A stretch of DNA of 64,000 nucleotides from assembly GCA_027391075.1 (NCBI GenBank), contig DAHYHI010000091.1, positions 1-64,000 of the forward strand, written 5' to 3'. The position numbers and the translations under genes were made by a program. This stretch comes from JAJZAM01 sp027391075 (lineage in GTDB: Bacteria; Actinomycetota; Acidimicrobiia; Acidimicrobiales; Palsa-688). The notes beneath the pieces were generated by a model. It saw only the letters and a list, made by a program, of their open reading frames with translations. It did no database searches and was not told the origin of the DNA. Positions 1-7,479 of this stretch are shown here, piece after piece. Each line of letters starts with the position of its first letter. The stretch's first letter is position 1.

Positions 1-413
1 CCTGACAGTACTGGTGCGGCTGCCCCCGCTACGACGGGTGAGGTGAGGGGGCTCGCCCCGTGGCTTCCGTAGAAGTTCGCGTCGCCGAAGGAGAACACGC
101 CGCCGTCAGCTCCGATAAGCCAGTAGCCCTTGCCGTCGGGAGTTGGAGTGATACCCACGATCGGAGCGTTGAGGCGGATGCCGACGAGGTCCCCGTAGTT
201 TGGGACTCCGTAGTTGAAGACTTGCCCGTTGGCGCTGACAAGCCAGTACCCGAATCCTGCGGGGTTCTGTGCTCGCGCTTGGGCTCGTGCTTGTATGAGG
301 CTGGTCGTGCTTGTTGGTCCGGTGCTGGTGAGGAGGAACCCTGCGGCGGCGCTTGCAGCGAGCGCAGCACCTCCTCTTGCCGCCCAGCGCGCCCGTCTAT
401 GTGTTCTGCTCAC
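1..413 (-). CDS. Secreted repeat protein with GYWL-type repeats, N-terminal part
   Basis: The gene runs off the left edge, so only about the first 137 residues are visible. I choose the GTG at 413-411 because an AAGGAGAGG ribosome site lies just upstream. The N-terminus is basic (SRTHRRARWAARGG) and is followed by an Ala/Leu-rich stretch, as in an export signal. Then come repeats of the form FGYWLVSANGQVFNYG and KGYWLIGADGGVFSFGDA, each roughly 40 residues apart. Such repeats are common in secreted proteins of Acidimicrobiia and related actinobacteria, where they resemble beta-propeller blades; their function is unknown. The window shows one full repeat and part of the next, so total length cannot be judged. 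The class is fairly sure; the role is not. Confidence 0.75.
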   Translation of the reverse strand, partial: MSRTHRRARWAARGGAALAASAAAGFLLTSTGPTSTTSLIQARAQARAQNPAGFGYWLVSANGQVFNYGVPNYGDLVGIRLNAPIVGITPTPDGKGYWLIGADGGVFSFGDANFYGSHGASPLTSPVVAGAAAPVLS

Positions 414-479
414 TGTCCTCTCCTTATGTTGAGTCACGGTCGACTAAGTAGGCGCCAGCGAGGCTATCGTCCCGCATCC

Positions 480-990
480 CATAACACTCGTCGACTGTCG
501 GCCGAGGGAGAGTCGGCGCTGGATGCGTTCGTCGCCGGCTCCGAGCAGACCGACAAGTACTGCGGCGACCCCGCTGGCGTCGCACGATCCGGCTGACTCC
601 ACGGCTTCGAGGTCCGCCCAGTCTCTGGTGCGGTTGACGAACGCCTCGCACGCGGCCAGGTCCCGGCATGCCAGCAGCAGCGGCGGGTGGCGGGCCGGTG
701 AACGGTTCGGTGTCGACCCGGGCCGTAACCTGATAGTGGAACCCCGCCGTGCTCAGAACGACGTCAATTAGAGTGCTTTGCCACCACAGCCTTGCCTTGT
801 CGTTCGAGGAGGGCGTGATCTGCGTCTGGCGCGACGACTTCGAAAGGAAGGCCAGCAAGGACCGACGCAGCGTCGGTGGGAGGTACGGACACGTTGAGGT
901 CGAGGTCGACGGTGCCAGCACCCGTGGATAACAGCCATCTTGTAGACCAGGCCTGCCGGGTCGAGGTTCAATCGCCCGGGCCGTACGGAA
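480..990 (-). pseudogene. Broken nucleotidyltransferase-like gene (AbiEii/TA type)
   Basis: Two recognisable pieces lie in different reading frames on the minus strand. The upstream piece (about 770-970) encodes GTVDLDLNVSVPP followed by FEVVAPDADHALL, like the core of the small nucleotidyltransferases paired with XRE regulators. The downstream piece (about 480-770) encodes ACEAFVNRTRDWADLEAVE and VAAVLVGLLGAGDERIQ, which is the usual C-terminal signature of the same family. A stop and a frame change separate them, so no intact protein can be made. The XRE-like remnant just upstream fits the normal gene order antitoxin then nucleotidyltransferase. Family assignment is from memory of these motifs. 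Confidence 0.5.
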
Positions 991-1019
991 ACGGGGGAGA
1001 AGCTGTTGGTTTGATCGTG

Positions 1020-1345
1020 GCGCGCGGGGAACTGGGCGGCAAGGTCGAGGGCCCAGAGCCTCTTGGCGTTTCGCCTGGCGCTCGGCGTCAGTAGCGTCGG
1101 GCCGACCCGACGTGGTTATGTCCGGGGCGTAGCCTGCGGCTCAGGGGATCCTGTCGAGGGTGTCGACGCGGGGAATGGTACGTCCCGATTCGTACGCGGC
1201 CAGCGTCGCATGTGAGGTGCCGGCCCGCTTGGCGAGAGCTCGCAGCGACAGCCCAGCACCGAGGCGAGTTCGGCGAAGAGTGCCAGCGGCCTCCCACCAG
1301 ACAAGCTCACCAATCCTGGTATCGAAGTCGATACCAAGACTGGGG
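1020..1345 (-). pseudogene. Broken XRE-family helix-turn-helix regulator
   Basis: The minus strand encodes a clear helix-turn-helix, LRRTRLGAGLSLRALAKRAG then TSHATLAAYESGRTIPRVDT, typical of XRE regulators that accompany nucleotidyltransferase-type toxins. A TGA at 1141-1143 ends the frame right after TLDRIP. Beyond it the frame continues as AAGYAPDITTSGRPDATDAERQAKR, and a further frame change near 1075 leads to RLWALDLAAQFPARHDQT. No good start codon precedes the HTH. The gene therefore looks dead at start, middle and end. It sits directly upstream of the nucleotidyltransferase remnant, suggesting that the whole module decayed together. Confidence 0.55.
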
Positions 1346-1874
1346 CACGGGTGTTGTGACGACAGCCTGGCGGGCTGCCTAAACGTCGATCCCCAACAGT
1401 AGATCGACCTCAATGACACCGTTACCTTTGCCGCACGCCTAGCGTGGCCGGTCTGGGAGCCTGTGGCCACCTGTGGCCGGTTGCGACCGGCGAGGCGGGA
1501 TAGTGCACTCGCCACTGCGATTCCGCGGAATCGGTTCTGGCTTTTGGTGATCACGACCCCGGATGCCCGCCGGCGTTTTCTGTGTGACTGCGTCCGCCAT
1601 AACGGCGAACAAGGTATTTGGAGAGAACATACTCGGCTATCCCGGCCGTTAAAGTACCTGGCAGCATTCTCGAAGCGCGACTCTGGAGGCTCTTACCGAA
1701 GATCGTTCGGGTCGCTGCGAGCGTCGCGCGATCCGAAGCCCTCAGAGCACAAGGCAAGCAAGACCGACTGGGCTGGCGACCCTCGGCCAGCACGGGAACG
1801 GAGGTCGCCGCCCGCATCGTGTTCGAGCACTGCGGGCTGGTCTTCATCCAGCCCGCACCCGCCGGCACCTCCGA

Positions 1875-2138
1875 GTGATCCACGCCGCGGGGCTGCGGGC
1901 CAAGTACCCCAGCCAGTACGAGGAGGCTCTGGCTGGCGAAGCTGAGACTGGCTACGGCCTGGGCGCGGCCCGCCTCACGCCCACCGGACGCCCCTCTCTT
2001 GACAGGGGCGCTTCCCCCCGTCTCGACCTCCGCGTCGAGGCGGAGCTGTCCGACGCCCTGCGCCAACGGGCCAAAGAGGACCACAGGAGCGTGAGCGCCG
2101 TCGCCAGGGACGCCCTCCGCCAGTGCCTGGCGTCCTGA
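1875..2138 (+). CDS. Possible ribbon-helix-helix antitoxin, unpaired
   Basis: An 87-residue frame begins at a GTG (1875). Its C-terminal half, LDLRVEAELSDALRQRAKED followed by HRSVSAVARDALRQCLAS, reads as a ribbon-helix-helix DNA-binding domain of the Arc/CopG/VapB type: a beta strand, then two short helices with a Ser cap. The N-terminal half (KYPSQYEEALAGEAETGYGL) resembles leaders I recall in front of such domains in actinobacterial antitoxins. No toxin follows on this strand; the next gene is the opposite-strand relE remnant. It may be an orphan antitoxin. Codon position GC bias is modest, so the start and even the coding status are not certain. Confidence 0.4.
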   Translation: MIHAAGLRAKYPSQYEEALAGEAETGYGLGAARLTPTGRPSLDRGASPRLDLRVEAELSDALRQRAKEDHRSVSAVARDALRQCLAS

Positions 2139-2183
2139 CAGCCACCCCGGCCGCCCGATAGCCCATCCGCATCCGGACGCCTG

Positions 2184-2459
2184 CCCGCGCTGCCCGGTGA
2201 GATTCTGGTAGGCGCTTCCTCGGGGACCGACACGGGGGGTGAGCACGACGAGAGACTCGTCGCGAACCTCGTACACGACGCGGTAGCCGCCGACTCAGAT
2301 ACGGCGCCACCCGGGAGAACCGGTGAGGGTGACTGATCCGGTCGGTCGTGGGTCTTGGCCCAACCGGTCGACGGTGGACAGGATGCGCCGACGTGCCGAA
2401 ACGTCGATGCTACGCAGTTCCTTTCGAGCTGAGGCCTTTCACTCGATCGCGTAACTCAC
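2184..2459 (-). pseudogene. RelE/ParE-family toxin with two in-frame TGA codons
   Basis: The GTG at 2459-2457 overlaps the Phd stop by GTGA, the normal antitoxin-toxin junction. The frame reads VSYAIE-stop-KASARKELRSIDVSARRRIL, then TVDRLGQDPRPTGSVTLTG and SPGWRRI-stop-VGGYRVVYEVRDESLVVL. That is a textbook RelE-type mRNA interferase layout, including the GGYRVVYEV strand near the end. TGA stands at codon 7 (2439-2441), where relatives have Trp, and at codon 55 (2295-2297), where Arg is usual. Apart from these the frame is kept to about 2190, after which the usual C-terminal end is lost. I read it as a recently silenced toxin whose antitoxin is still intact. Confidence 0.7.
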
Positions 2460-2728
2460 GCGCTTGGGTGTTGTACCTCATCGGCGAGGAGGTCGTCCCA
2501 CACCTGCGCGTGGGGCACGTTCGGACCAGGCTCGGCTGCCGCACGGCGGGCCGCTTCCAGGTCGGCGGCATCCTCGGCCGCCTCCAGGGCCCGGAGCACC
2601 GCCACCGGCACGATCGACGCCACAGCTCGCCCGTTGCGAGTCAGGACGATCCGTTCATCTTTGTACTCCACCCGGTTCACCAGCCGGCCAAGTTGGTCGC
2701 GGGCCTCGGTTACACCGATCTCAGACAC
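2456..2728 (-). CDS. Phd/YefM-family antitoxin
   Basis: A 90-residue protein starting at GTG 2728-2726. The N-terminal domain, VSEIGVTEARDQLGRLVNRV followed by KDERIVLTRNGRAVASIVPV, is the Phd/YefM DNA-binding fold that represses its own operon. The tail (EPGPNVPHAQVWDDLLADEV) is the charged, flexible segment that normally wraps the toxin. The stop codon overlaps the start of a RelE-type toxin gene, so the pair forms one operon. Because the toxin frame is interrupted by two TGA codons, this antitoxin may now act only as a repressor or an orphan. The antitoxin itself shows no damage. Confidence 0.8.
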   Translation of the reverse strand: MSEIGVTEARDQLGRLVNRVEYKDERIVLTRNGRAVASIVPVAVLRALEAAEDAADLEAARRAAAEPGPNVPHAQVWDDLLADEVQHPSA

Positions 2729-2784
2729 GGGCCCTACACCACCCGACCTGTACAGGTTGCGGAGTAGTCCGAGTTGAGGATCGG

Positions 2785-3564
2785 CTACTGCGACGCTCGG
2801 ACGTCCTCGATCCGTCGGTAGAGCCTGAGGGGATGGTCGGGGACGGCGACGAAGCCGTGACGGGCGTAGAGATGAGCGGCGGCCTCGTCGATACCGTCCA
2901 CCACGACGAGCCGGGCGGCTGCTGGTTCGCCAGCAGTGACCGCCTTGCGCAGCGCCTCGGCGCGCCAACAAGGCGGCCGCCAGCTTCGCCATGGCCTCGA
3001 TCGTGGCGATGACGCCTCCAGCGGGGGCGTAGCCTCCGAGGACCCACGCCTGGCGCGGCAGGCCCGTAGCCGACCAACCGTGGGAGGCCTTGTCGTGCGG
3101 AGTCGCCACCGCGGCAAAAGACATGGCGAGGGGCGAAAGGACCCGTTCGCCAAGAAGCGGAGCGAAGTAACGACCCGCACGCTCAGCGATGAGCTGGCCG
3201 AGCCGCGCAGCACCGAGGTGTGCGTGCAGAGCTCCCGGACGCTCACCGTGGAGATCTCCGAGCCCGCAACAGCGGGCAAGACCTCGCCCACCGTCGTGTC
3301 CATCGACAGCTCGCGCCGGTCGATGGCGTCGGCGAGAAGCATCCCGGTGAGCGCCTTGGTGACCGATCCGACCTCGAAGCGGGTGCGGACGTCTGCGCGC
3401 ATGAACGCCGAGCGAACCGAAGCGACGGCATCGAGCTCCATGGCCACCTCCGGGTCGCCTGTTGCAGCGGGCACCGAGTGCAGGACAGCTGCCACCCAAC
3501 AGTCCGCGACCGCCGCCACTACCGCAACGACGGCACCGCCCCACGGCGCACCGATCACGGTCAC
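2785..3564 (-). pseudogene. Chimeric remnant: serine hydrolase head joined to GNAT tail
   Basis: The 5' part encodes a beta-lactamase/penicillin-binding-like serine hydrolase: TRFEVGSVTKALTGMLLADA holds the SxxK motif, followed by MDTTVGEVLPA and VSVRELCTHTS. Near 3225 the frame shifts, and the hydrolase continues as RLGQLIAERAGRYFAPLLGE and DKASHGWSATGLPRQAWVLG up to AKLAAALLARRGAAQGG. The reading then returns to the first frame and becomes the C-terminus of a GNAT acetyltransferase, ARLVVVDGIDEAAAHLYARH then GFVAVPDHPLRLYRRIEDVR. Two unrelated gene fragments are thus fused. The hydrolase lacks its later catalytic motifs and the GNAT lacks its acetyl-CoA-binding core, so neither should work. 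Confidence 0.6.
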
Positions 3565-3769
3565 CTGCTCATTTCAGCAAACCAGCGACAGGCTTGCGGC
3601 ATTTCCCCAGGTTAACGAGCTTCTCGGATACGCCGAATGTTGATCCTTGGCTGTGACGAGGCGCAGTGCCAGCCCGCAGGAGAGCCCGGCGCGAAGCGAT
3701 CGGGTTCTGCCGACAAGCAGACGGCGGGCAGGCTTGGCCACGCAGCAGAGTTCTGGTGCAAGTAGAACT

Positions 3770-4120
3770 GTGCTGATACGAGGAGACCCCCAGAGCAGCT
3801 TCGCGTTGTTCGAACAGATCGCCGTCGGTCTTCGACGGGCGATAGCCGACGGATCCGTTCGTCCCGGTGACCGCCCCCCGCCCCGGGAGCTCCCAGCTCG
3901 GCTGGAAGCGAACATGCACACAGTGCTCCGGGCCTACCAGAGCTTTCGCGCGGAGGGCCTGGTGAGCATGCACCGCAGTCGGGGGGCGGTGGTAGTGGCG
4001 AACCGATCACGAGCTAGCGCTGCCCTGGCGGAACTGGTGGAGGAGCTGGCCGACCGGGCGCGGGCACTCGGCCTCAAGCCCGACGAACCCGCCGAGCTGT
4101 TGAGGGAGGCGATGGCGTGA
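3770..4120 (+). CDS. GntR-family transcriptional regulator
   Basis: I start at GTG 3770, giving VLIRGDPQSSFALFEQIAVG, which matches the usual beginning of short GntR/YtrA-type repressors; a longer frame upstream looks non-coding. The winged helix covers about residues 10-75: LRRAIADGSVRPGDRPPPRE, then EANMHTVLRAYQSFRAEGLV and RSRGAVVVA. The remaining 40 residues form a short helical tail instead of a large ligand domain, as in the YtrA subfamily that controls transporters and membrane proteins. The stop overlaps the next gene by GTGA, so the regulator and the small membrane protein are co-transcribed. The effector is unknown. Confidence 0.8.
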   Translation: MLIRGDPQSSFALFEQIAVGLRRAIADGSVRPGDRPPPRELPARLEANMHTVLRAYQSFRAEGLVSMHRSRGAVVVANRSRASAALAELVEELADRARALGLKPDEPAELLREAMA

Positions 4121-4308
4121 CCGCCCGGCGCTGGATCACTTGGGGGATGTTCGCCGTCCTCGGTGCGGCCGCCTGGTTGTACCTGGTGGCCGGGGTCGCG
4201 TGTTCCAGGGTGCACATCGATCAGCGGGGTGTGAAGGTGACGGCGTGGTCGCTCGGCCGTCCCAAGCTCGCGAAGTCGCCTCCTTGGCCCCGGCGCCAGG
4301 ACGTGTAG
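4117..4308 (+). CDS. Small membrane protein co-transcribed with the GntR regulator
   Basis: A 63-residue protein starting at GTG 4117 inside the end of the GntR gene. It has one clear transmembrane helix (ITWGMFAVLGAAAWLYLVAG) and a short basic tail. GntR regulators of this short type are often followed by DUF1648-like or other membrane proteins several times longer, so this may be a truncated copy. I recognise no catalytic motif. The translational coupling is the main support for it being a real gene. Confidence 0.5.
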   Translation: MTARRWITWGMFAVLGAAAWLYLVAGVACSRVHIDQRGVKVTAWSLGRPKLAKSPPWPRRQDV

Positions 4309-4392
4309 GGCCGAATTTTTTCCGTACCGTAGGCTTCGGACACGGCCTTCAGGTTTCCCGGCCGCCGACGTGTAACCCGTAGACGGCACGGC

Positions 4393-4409
4393 TAGAATCA
4401 TCGGATGAT
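4393..4409 (+). promoter_or_regulatory. VapBC promoter -10 with overlapping palindromic operator
   Basis: TAGAAT at 4393-4398 fits the TANNNT -10 consensus. The perfect inverted repeat ATCATC-G-GATGAT (4397-4409) overlaps it, 27 bp before the vapB start. VapB-type antitoxins repress their own promoter by binding such short palindromes, so this is the likely operator. A GGAAGGAG ribosome site follows just before the ATG. Confidence 0.5.
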
Positions 4410-4436
4410 GTTAATCTTCGTGCCTGGAAGGAGTCC

Positions 4437-4634
4437 ATGAGGACCACCATTGCTCTTGATGACGACCTTCTCGCTGAAGCACAGCGTCTTACCGGGACCT
4501 CCGAGAAGAGCGCCCTGGTGCGCGAAGCACTGCGGGCGTTGATCGAAAGGGAAAGCGCCCGGCGCCTAGCCCGGCTAGGTGGCAGTGAGCGTGAACTGAC
4601 GGCGCCGCCTCGCCGTCGCCCTGAGCCTCGGTGA
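4437..4634 (+). CDS. VapB-family antitoxin
   Basis: A 65-residue protein with a strong ribosome site (GGAAGGAG, 4 bp before ATG). The N-terminus, MRTTIALDDDLLAEAQRLTG followed by TSEKSALVREALRALIERES, is the DNA-binding beta strand plus two helices of VapB antitoxins that match PIN-domain toxins. The tail (RLARLGGSERELTAPPRRR) carries the toxin-binding segment. The stop overlaps the toxin GTG by 4 bp. An inverted repeat over the -10 box suggests autoregulation. All parts look intact, so this is one of the few modules in the area that should still work. Confidence 0.85.
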   Translation: MRTTIALDDDLLAEAQRLTGTSEKSALVREALRALIERESARRLARLGGSERELTAPPRRRPEPR

Positions 4635-5008
4635 TCCTGGTCGACACCTCCGTATGGGTGGACCATCTCCGGGTTGGCGAGCCGGCCTTGGCCCACCTAC
4701 TCGACTATGGCTTAGTGCTCGCTCACCCGTGGGTGACGGGTGAACTGGCTCTCGGCCACCTGGTCCAGCGCCAAGAGATCTTGGGTCTGCTGACCGGCCT
4801 CCCGTCGGCAGAGATCGCCACCGATGCCGAGGTGCTCGGCTTGATCGAGGCCGAGCAGCTCTACGGGCTGGGTGTTGGGTACGTCGACGTCCAGCTTCTC
4901 GCCGCGACGCGGCTCACTGCGGACGCTCGGCTGTGGACGGCGGACAAACGGCTCGCCGTGGTCGCCCGCCATCTCGGTCTGCTCGCTGATGTTGAGGCTG
5001 AGCCATAG
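4631..5008 (+). CDS. VapC-family PIN-domain toxin
   Basis: A 125-residue PIN-domain ribonuclease starting at GTG 4631. The acidic metal-binding residues are all visible: Asp in MILVDTSVWVDHLR, Glu in WVTGELALGHL, Asp in VGYVDVQLLAATRL and Asp in ARLWTADKRL. VapC toxins cleave tRNA or rRNA; the target here cannot be told from sequence. The length is normal for the family. It is translationally coupled to VapB, and a hairpin 29 bp downstream probably ends the transcript. Confidence 0.88.
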   Translation: MILVDTSVWVDHLRVGEPALAHLLDYGLVLAHPWVTGELALGHLVQRQEILGLLTGLPSAEIATDAEVLGLIEAEQLYGLGVGYVDVQLLAATRLTADARLWTADKRLAVVARHLGLLADVEAEP

Positions 5009-5036
5009 CAGACGGCTAAGGGCCAGCCGGGGTCAG

Positions 5037-5057
5037 TGCCGGCGCCTACCGCCGGCA
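5037..5057 (+). terminator. Perfect GC hairpin after VapC
   Basis: TGCCGGCG (5037-5044), a 5-nt loop CCTAC, then CGCCGGCA (5050-5057) form an 8-bp perfect stem 29 bp after the vapC stop. There is no T-tract, as in many high-GC actinobacterial terminators. It could also be a simple palindrome. Confidence 0.45.
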
Positions 5058-5164
5058 ACCACTGAGGAAGCCGACCGCCGGATCCGCGTTGGCAGCGGAT
5101 GTCCACCTGTGCAGACACTTGGGAGCCGATTCACCTTGCGGTAAACCCCTATGCGCAATCACTA

Positions 5165-5553
5165 TCACTCGAGGGCGCGTGTAATGTCGGCCGGGTCGTA
5201 GTAACGGCGGAACCGGGCTATCCGCCCGTCGGTGATGGTGAAGACCATCACCCATTGGTGCTCGTAGGAGCGCCCCGTTGAGCGCGCCTCGTTGCGGTTG
5301 CGGCCCTCAACCACCACGCCGTGATCGGCTGCCGTGAAAATTGCATCCTCCATCGGGTGCCATCGGGAGGTGGCTGCAAACTCGCGGAAGTACTCGGCCA
5401 GCTGCTCACGGCCTCGGCGGCGCCCGCCCCACGGCAGAGACTCAGCGTGGTCGCTCCCGGGCCCTGCCAGTCGACATCATCTGTCAGAGCGGCCAGGATG
5501 CTCTCGACGTCGCCGCAGCTGAACGCCTCGAACAGCTTCGTGATCATCCTCAC
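5165..5553 (-). pseudogene. Frameshifted SnoaL-like (NTF2-fold) protein
   Basis: The gene starts as VRMITKLFEAFSCGDVESI and LAALTDDVDWQGPGATTLSL in one frame. Near 5438, within a TCTCTG run, a one-base change moves the protein to another frame, which continues LPWGGRRRGREQLAEYFREF, AATSRWHPMEDAIFTAADHG, VVVEGRNRN, WVMVFTITDGRIARFRRYYD and PADITRALE-stop. Joined, the two halves make a complete SnoaL-like domain of about 130 residues. Members are small cone-shaped enzymes or ligand-binding proteins of varied function. A single deletion explains the break, so the damage is recent, or a sequencing error is possible. Confidence 0.6.
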
Positions 5554-5750
5554 GTTGCTCTCGGCCTACACTCGCTTTCCCTTGCTCGTAGTTGGCACTT
5601 ATGAGCTAGGGCAGGCCGGGGTTTTGGTGTAGGCGGAACGCGTGGTAGGGGGCAGGCAGATGCCCGATCAGGTTCGGTGCGATACATAGGTGGTGGGACA
5701 TCTCGGTTGGCTGTCTGTCGGGGCGGCGATGCTCCGGCGAGACAAGCGAG

Positions 5751-6122
5751 TTATCTGTCGAGTGTGAGCAGGCCGTGGCGCCACGGGACGGGGCTGGTGT
5801 CGTGGATTAGCGGGGTGAAGACGATGCCGGGGCTGATCGTGTTGATCCGTGCGCCGCGCTTGCCCCAGCGGACGGCCTCGGCCATGACGCGCAGCGAGTT
5901 TCCTCGCTCGGCGAGTTGGTACGCGTTGAGGGGGTCTGTGACCTGGTCGGGCCGGAGCATAGGAAGTTCGAGCAGTTCGTCGGTCGGGGTCGTCGCCAGT
6001 GCTGCGTCCTGGTCGGCGGTGACGTCACCGAAGTTCGTTGCCGTCTCGACAAGCTGATGAACTGATTCGCGTGATGACACGTCGACGGTGGCGGTGCTTA
6101 TGTCGAAGCCGGCGTCGAGCAT
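5751..6122 (-). pseudogene. Internally deleted short-chain dehydrogenase fragment
   Basis: The frame begins AGFDISTATVDVSSRESVHQ, matching the end of the NAD(P)-binding part of an SDR. It then jumps to LLELPMLRPDQVTDPLNAYQ, LAERGNSLRVMAEAVRWGKR and GARINTISPGIVFTPLIHD, the C-terminal third. The glycine-rich cofactor loop and the Ser/Tyr part of the active site are missing; NAYQLAERGNSLRV corresponds to the segment with the usual YxxxK, here altered. It lies downstream of a carboxymuconolactone-decarboxylase fragment, a neighbour often seen beside SDR genes. It cannot encode an active enzyme. Confidence 0.6.
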
Positions 6123-6149
6123 TACCTCGGCTGCCGCGGTGGCGTTCTC

Positions 6150-6295
6150 GATGCGCTGCCCGAGGGGTGCTCGGTGCCGGTGGCCTCGTTGACGGCCGTG
6201 AGGGCGTTGAGGGATCGGGGGTAGCCGATGAACGGCACCAGGACGGTGATGACGTCGAGGAGTGTTGCCGGTAACACCAGGACCGACAAGCCCTG
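6150..6295 (-). pseudogene. C-terminal fragment of a carboxymuconolactone decarboxylase-family protein
   Basis: The minus strand reads GLSVLVLPATLLDVITVLVP then FIGYPRSLNALTAVNEATG. The phrase GYPRSLNALxxVNE is typical of the C-terminal helix region of CMD/AhpD-like proteins. The upstream catalytic part is missing, and the fragment is joined in another frame to a pyrF fragment. Confidence 0.4.
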
Positions 6296-6301
6296 TCGAG
6301 T

Positions 6302-6612
6302 CGGTGGATCCGGGCTAAGAAAGCCTCCGCGTACGCCTGGTTGGTGGATCCGACATCACCCCGCTTGGCATCCAAGATAACGAGGAGCCCGGCCTGACTG
6401 GCTTTCGTAATCAGCTGACCGAGTGTTCGGATCCCTCGCCACCCGTGACGCTCATAGAAGGCGGACTGCGGCTTGACGAGACCCACGGCTCCCACAGCGG
6501 CCTCGACAGCTAGGTCGACGAAGCGGTCCAGCCCGTCAGGAGAGTCATCCAGCCCCCAGGATTGAAAGACAGCTCCAGAAGGGTCTAGGCCTCAAACCAG
6601 CGGCCCGAACAT
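6302..6612 (-). pseudogene. N-terminal fragment of orotidine 5'-phosphate decarboxylase (pyrF type 2)
   Basis: The minus strand encodes GLDPSGAVFQSWGLDDSPDG, LDRFVDLAVEAAVGAVGLVK, PQSAFYERHGWRGIRTLGQL and LLVILDAKRGDVGSTNQAYA. The KPQSAFxERHG and DAKRGDxGST motifs are the substrate- and catalytic-site signatures of the mycobacterial/actinobacterial OMP decarboxylase, which makes UMP. A TGA interrupts the start (MFGPLV-stop-GLDP), and the protein breaks off after AEAFLARIHRLDR, losing the C-terminal two thirds. A functional pyrF must lie elsewhere. Confidence 0.65.
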
Positions 6613-6785
6613 CGACCTTGTCCGGGCGAAGCGATCGGCGAAGGTGTCAGCCAGGGCAACGAGTCTTGCGCACAACGGGAAACCACTGCGGCATCCGACA
6701 GATGTGCCCGAAGATCAGGGGCGACCACAAGTCAGATGCCCCCGAACGCCGGGAGGATGACGAGCCCGGTCGGGGTCATGCCGTG

Positions 6786-6791
6786 TATGCT
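6786..6791 (+). promoter_or_regulatory. -10 box 7 nt before the MazE-like start (leaderless)
   Basis: TATGCT matches TANNNT and ends 7 nt before the ATG at 6799, so transcription would begin at or next to the start codon. No ribosome site is visible. No convincing -35 box is seen. Confidence 0.35.
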
Positions 6792-6798
6792 GATATGC

Positions 6799-6993
6799 AT
6801 GCACTCGACGAGCGTCCGGATCGACGGAGAGACGCACGAAGAGCTGAAGCGGCTTGCCGACGAGCTCGGGACGACCGTGGGCCGTACGGTGAGTCTTGCG
6901 GTGCGGGTGCTGCGCCAGGATCGCATAGGCCGCCAGCTCGGTCATCCGTTGCGCGAAGACGAGTCGGCCTGGCTCGATGCTGACCTCGGGTGA
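6799..6993 (+). CDS. MazE-like antitoxin (RHH type)
   Basis: I choose ATG 6799, giving MHSTSVRIDGETHEELKRLA followed by DELGTTVGRTVSLAVRVLRQ and a charged tail. This is a ribbon-helix-helix DNA-binding head with a toxin-binding tail (GRQLGHPLREDESAWLDADL), as in actinobacterial MazE antitoxins. The next gene, a MazF-type toxin, starts 17 bp before this stop. No Shine-Dalgarno is present, but a TANNNT box 7 nt upstream suggests a leaderless mRNA. The short inverted repeat ATGC-TGATAT-GCAT across the start may be its own operator. Confidence 0.75.
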   Translation: MHSTSVRIDGETHEELKRLADELGTTVGRTVSLAVRVLRQDRIGRQLGHPLREDESAWLDADLG

Positions 6994-7321
6994 TGTGGTC
7001 GATCTCGATCTCGGGTTACCGGAAGGTCGAGAGGCCGGCTTCCGTCACCCGGCCGTAGTCGTGTCCGCTCAGCGGATCCTCGACGCCGATCCCTCCGTTG
7101 TCCACGTGGTGCCTCTCACATCGACCGTGCGCGGGTTCCATTCCGAGGTCCTGATCGTTCCCGACGGACACAACGGTTTGTCGGAGCCGTCAGCCGCACA
7201 GTGCCAGCACCTTCGGGCGGTCTCTACGGGCAGGGTCGTGTCCACGCGTGGGAACGTGGGGGCGATGATCCTCGGGCAGGTCCGGGAAACCGTCGCAGTC
7301 CTCCTCGACATCCCAGTCTGA
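6977..7321 (+). CDS. MazF/PemK-family mRNA interferase
   Basis: A 114-residue toxin with the full MazF/PemK pattern: GREAGFRHPAVVVSAQRI, then VVHVVPLTSTVRGFHSEVLI, GLSEPSAAQCQHLRAVSTGR and VGAMILGQVRETVAVLLDI. The Arg of GFRHPAVVV and the Thr of PLTST are the residues usually linked to catalysis and RNA binding, and both are present. MazF enzymes cut mRNA at short sequence motifs. It overlaps its antitoxin by 17 bp. It shows no damage, so this module is probably functional, in contrast to relE and hipA nearby. Confidence 0.85.
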   Translation: MLTSGDVVDLDLGLPEGREAGFRHPAVVVSAQRILDADPSVVHVVPLTSTVRGFHSEVLIVPDGHNGLSEPSAAQCQHLRAVSTGRVVSTRGNVGAMILGQVRETVAVLLDIPV

Positions 7322-7479
7322 CCTCTACGACTGCCCCTCCACTCCTACGACCTGCCCCAAAATGCCGCCCACGGATCTATTGGTGAAGTCGCATACTCGG
7401 GTTCCGCGTATTCCTCGGTTGGGGGGTCAGGTTCGGGCTCGGAGAGCGGCTTAGCTGTTCCAGTCGGTGCCGAGCGTCT

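Noticed and set aside
1618..1878. 86-codon frame ending in a GTGA overlap with the RHH-like gene
   Set aside because: No motif, no ribosome site and atypical composition. The 4-bp overlap alone is weak evidence.
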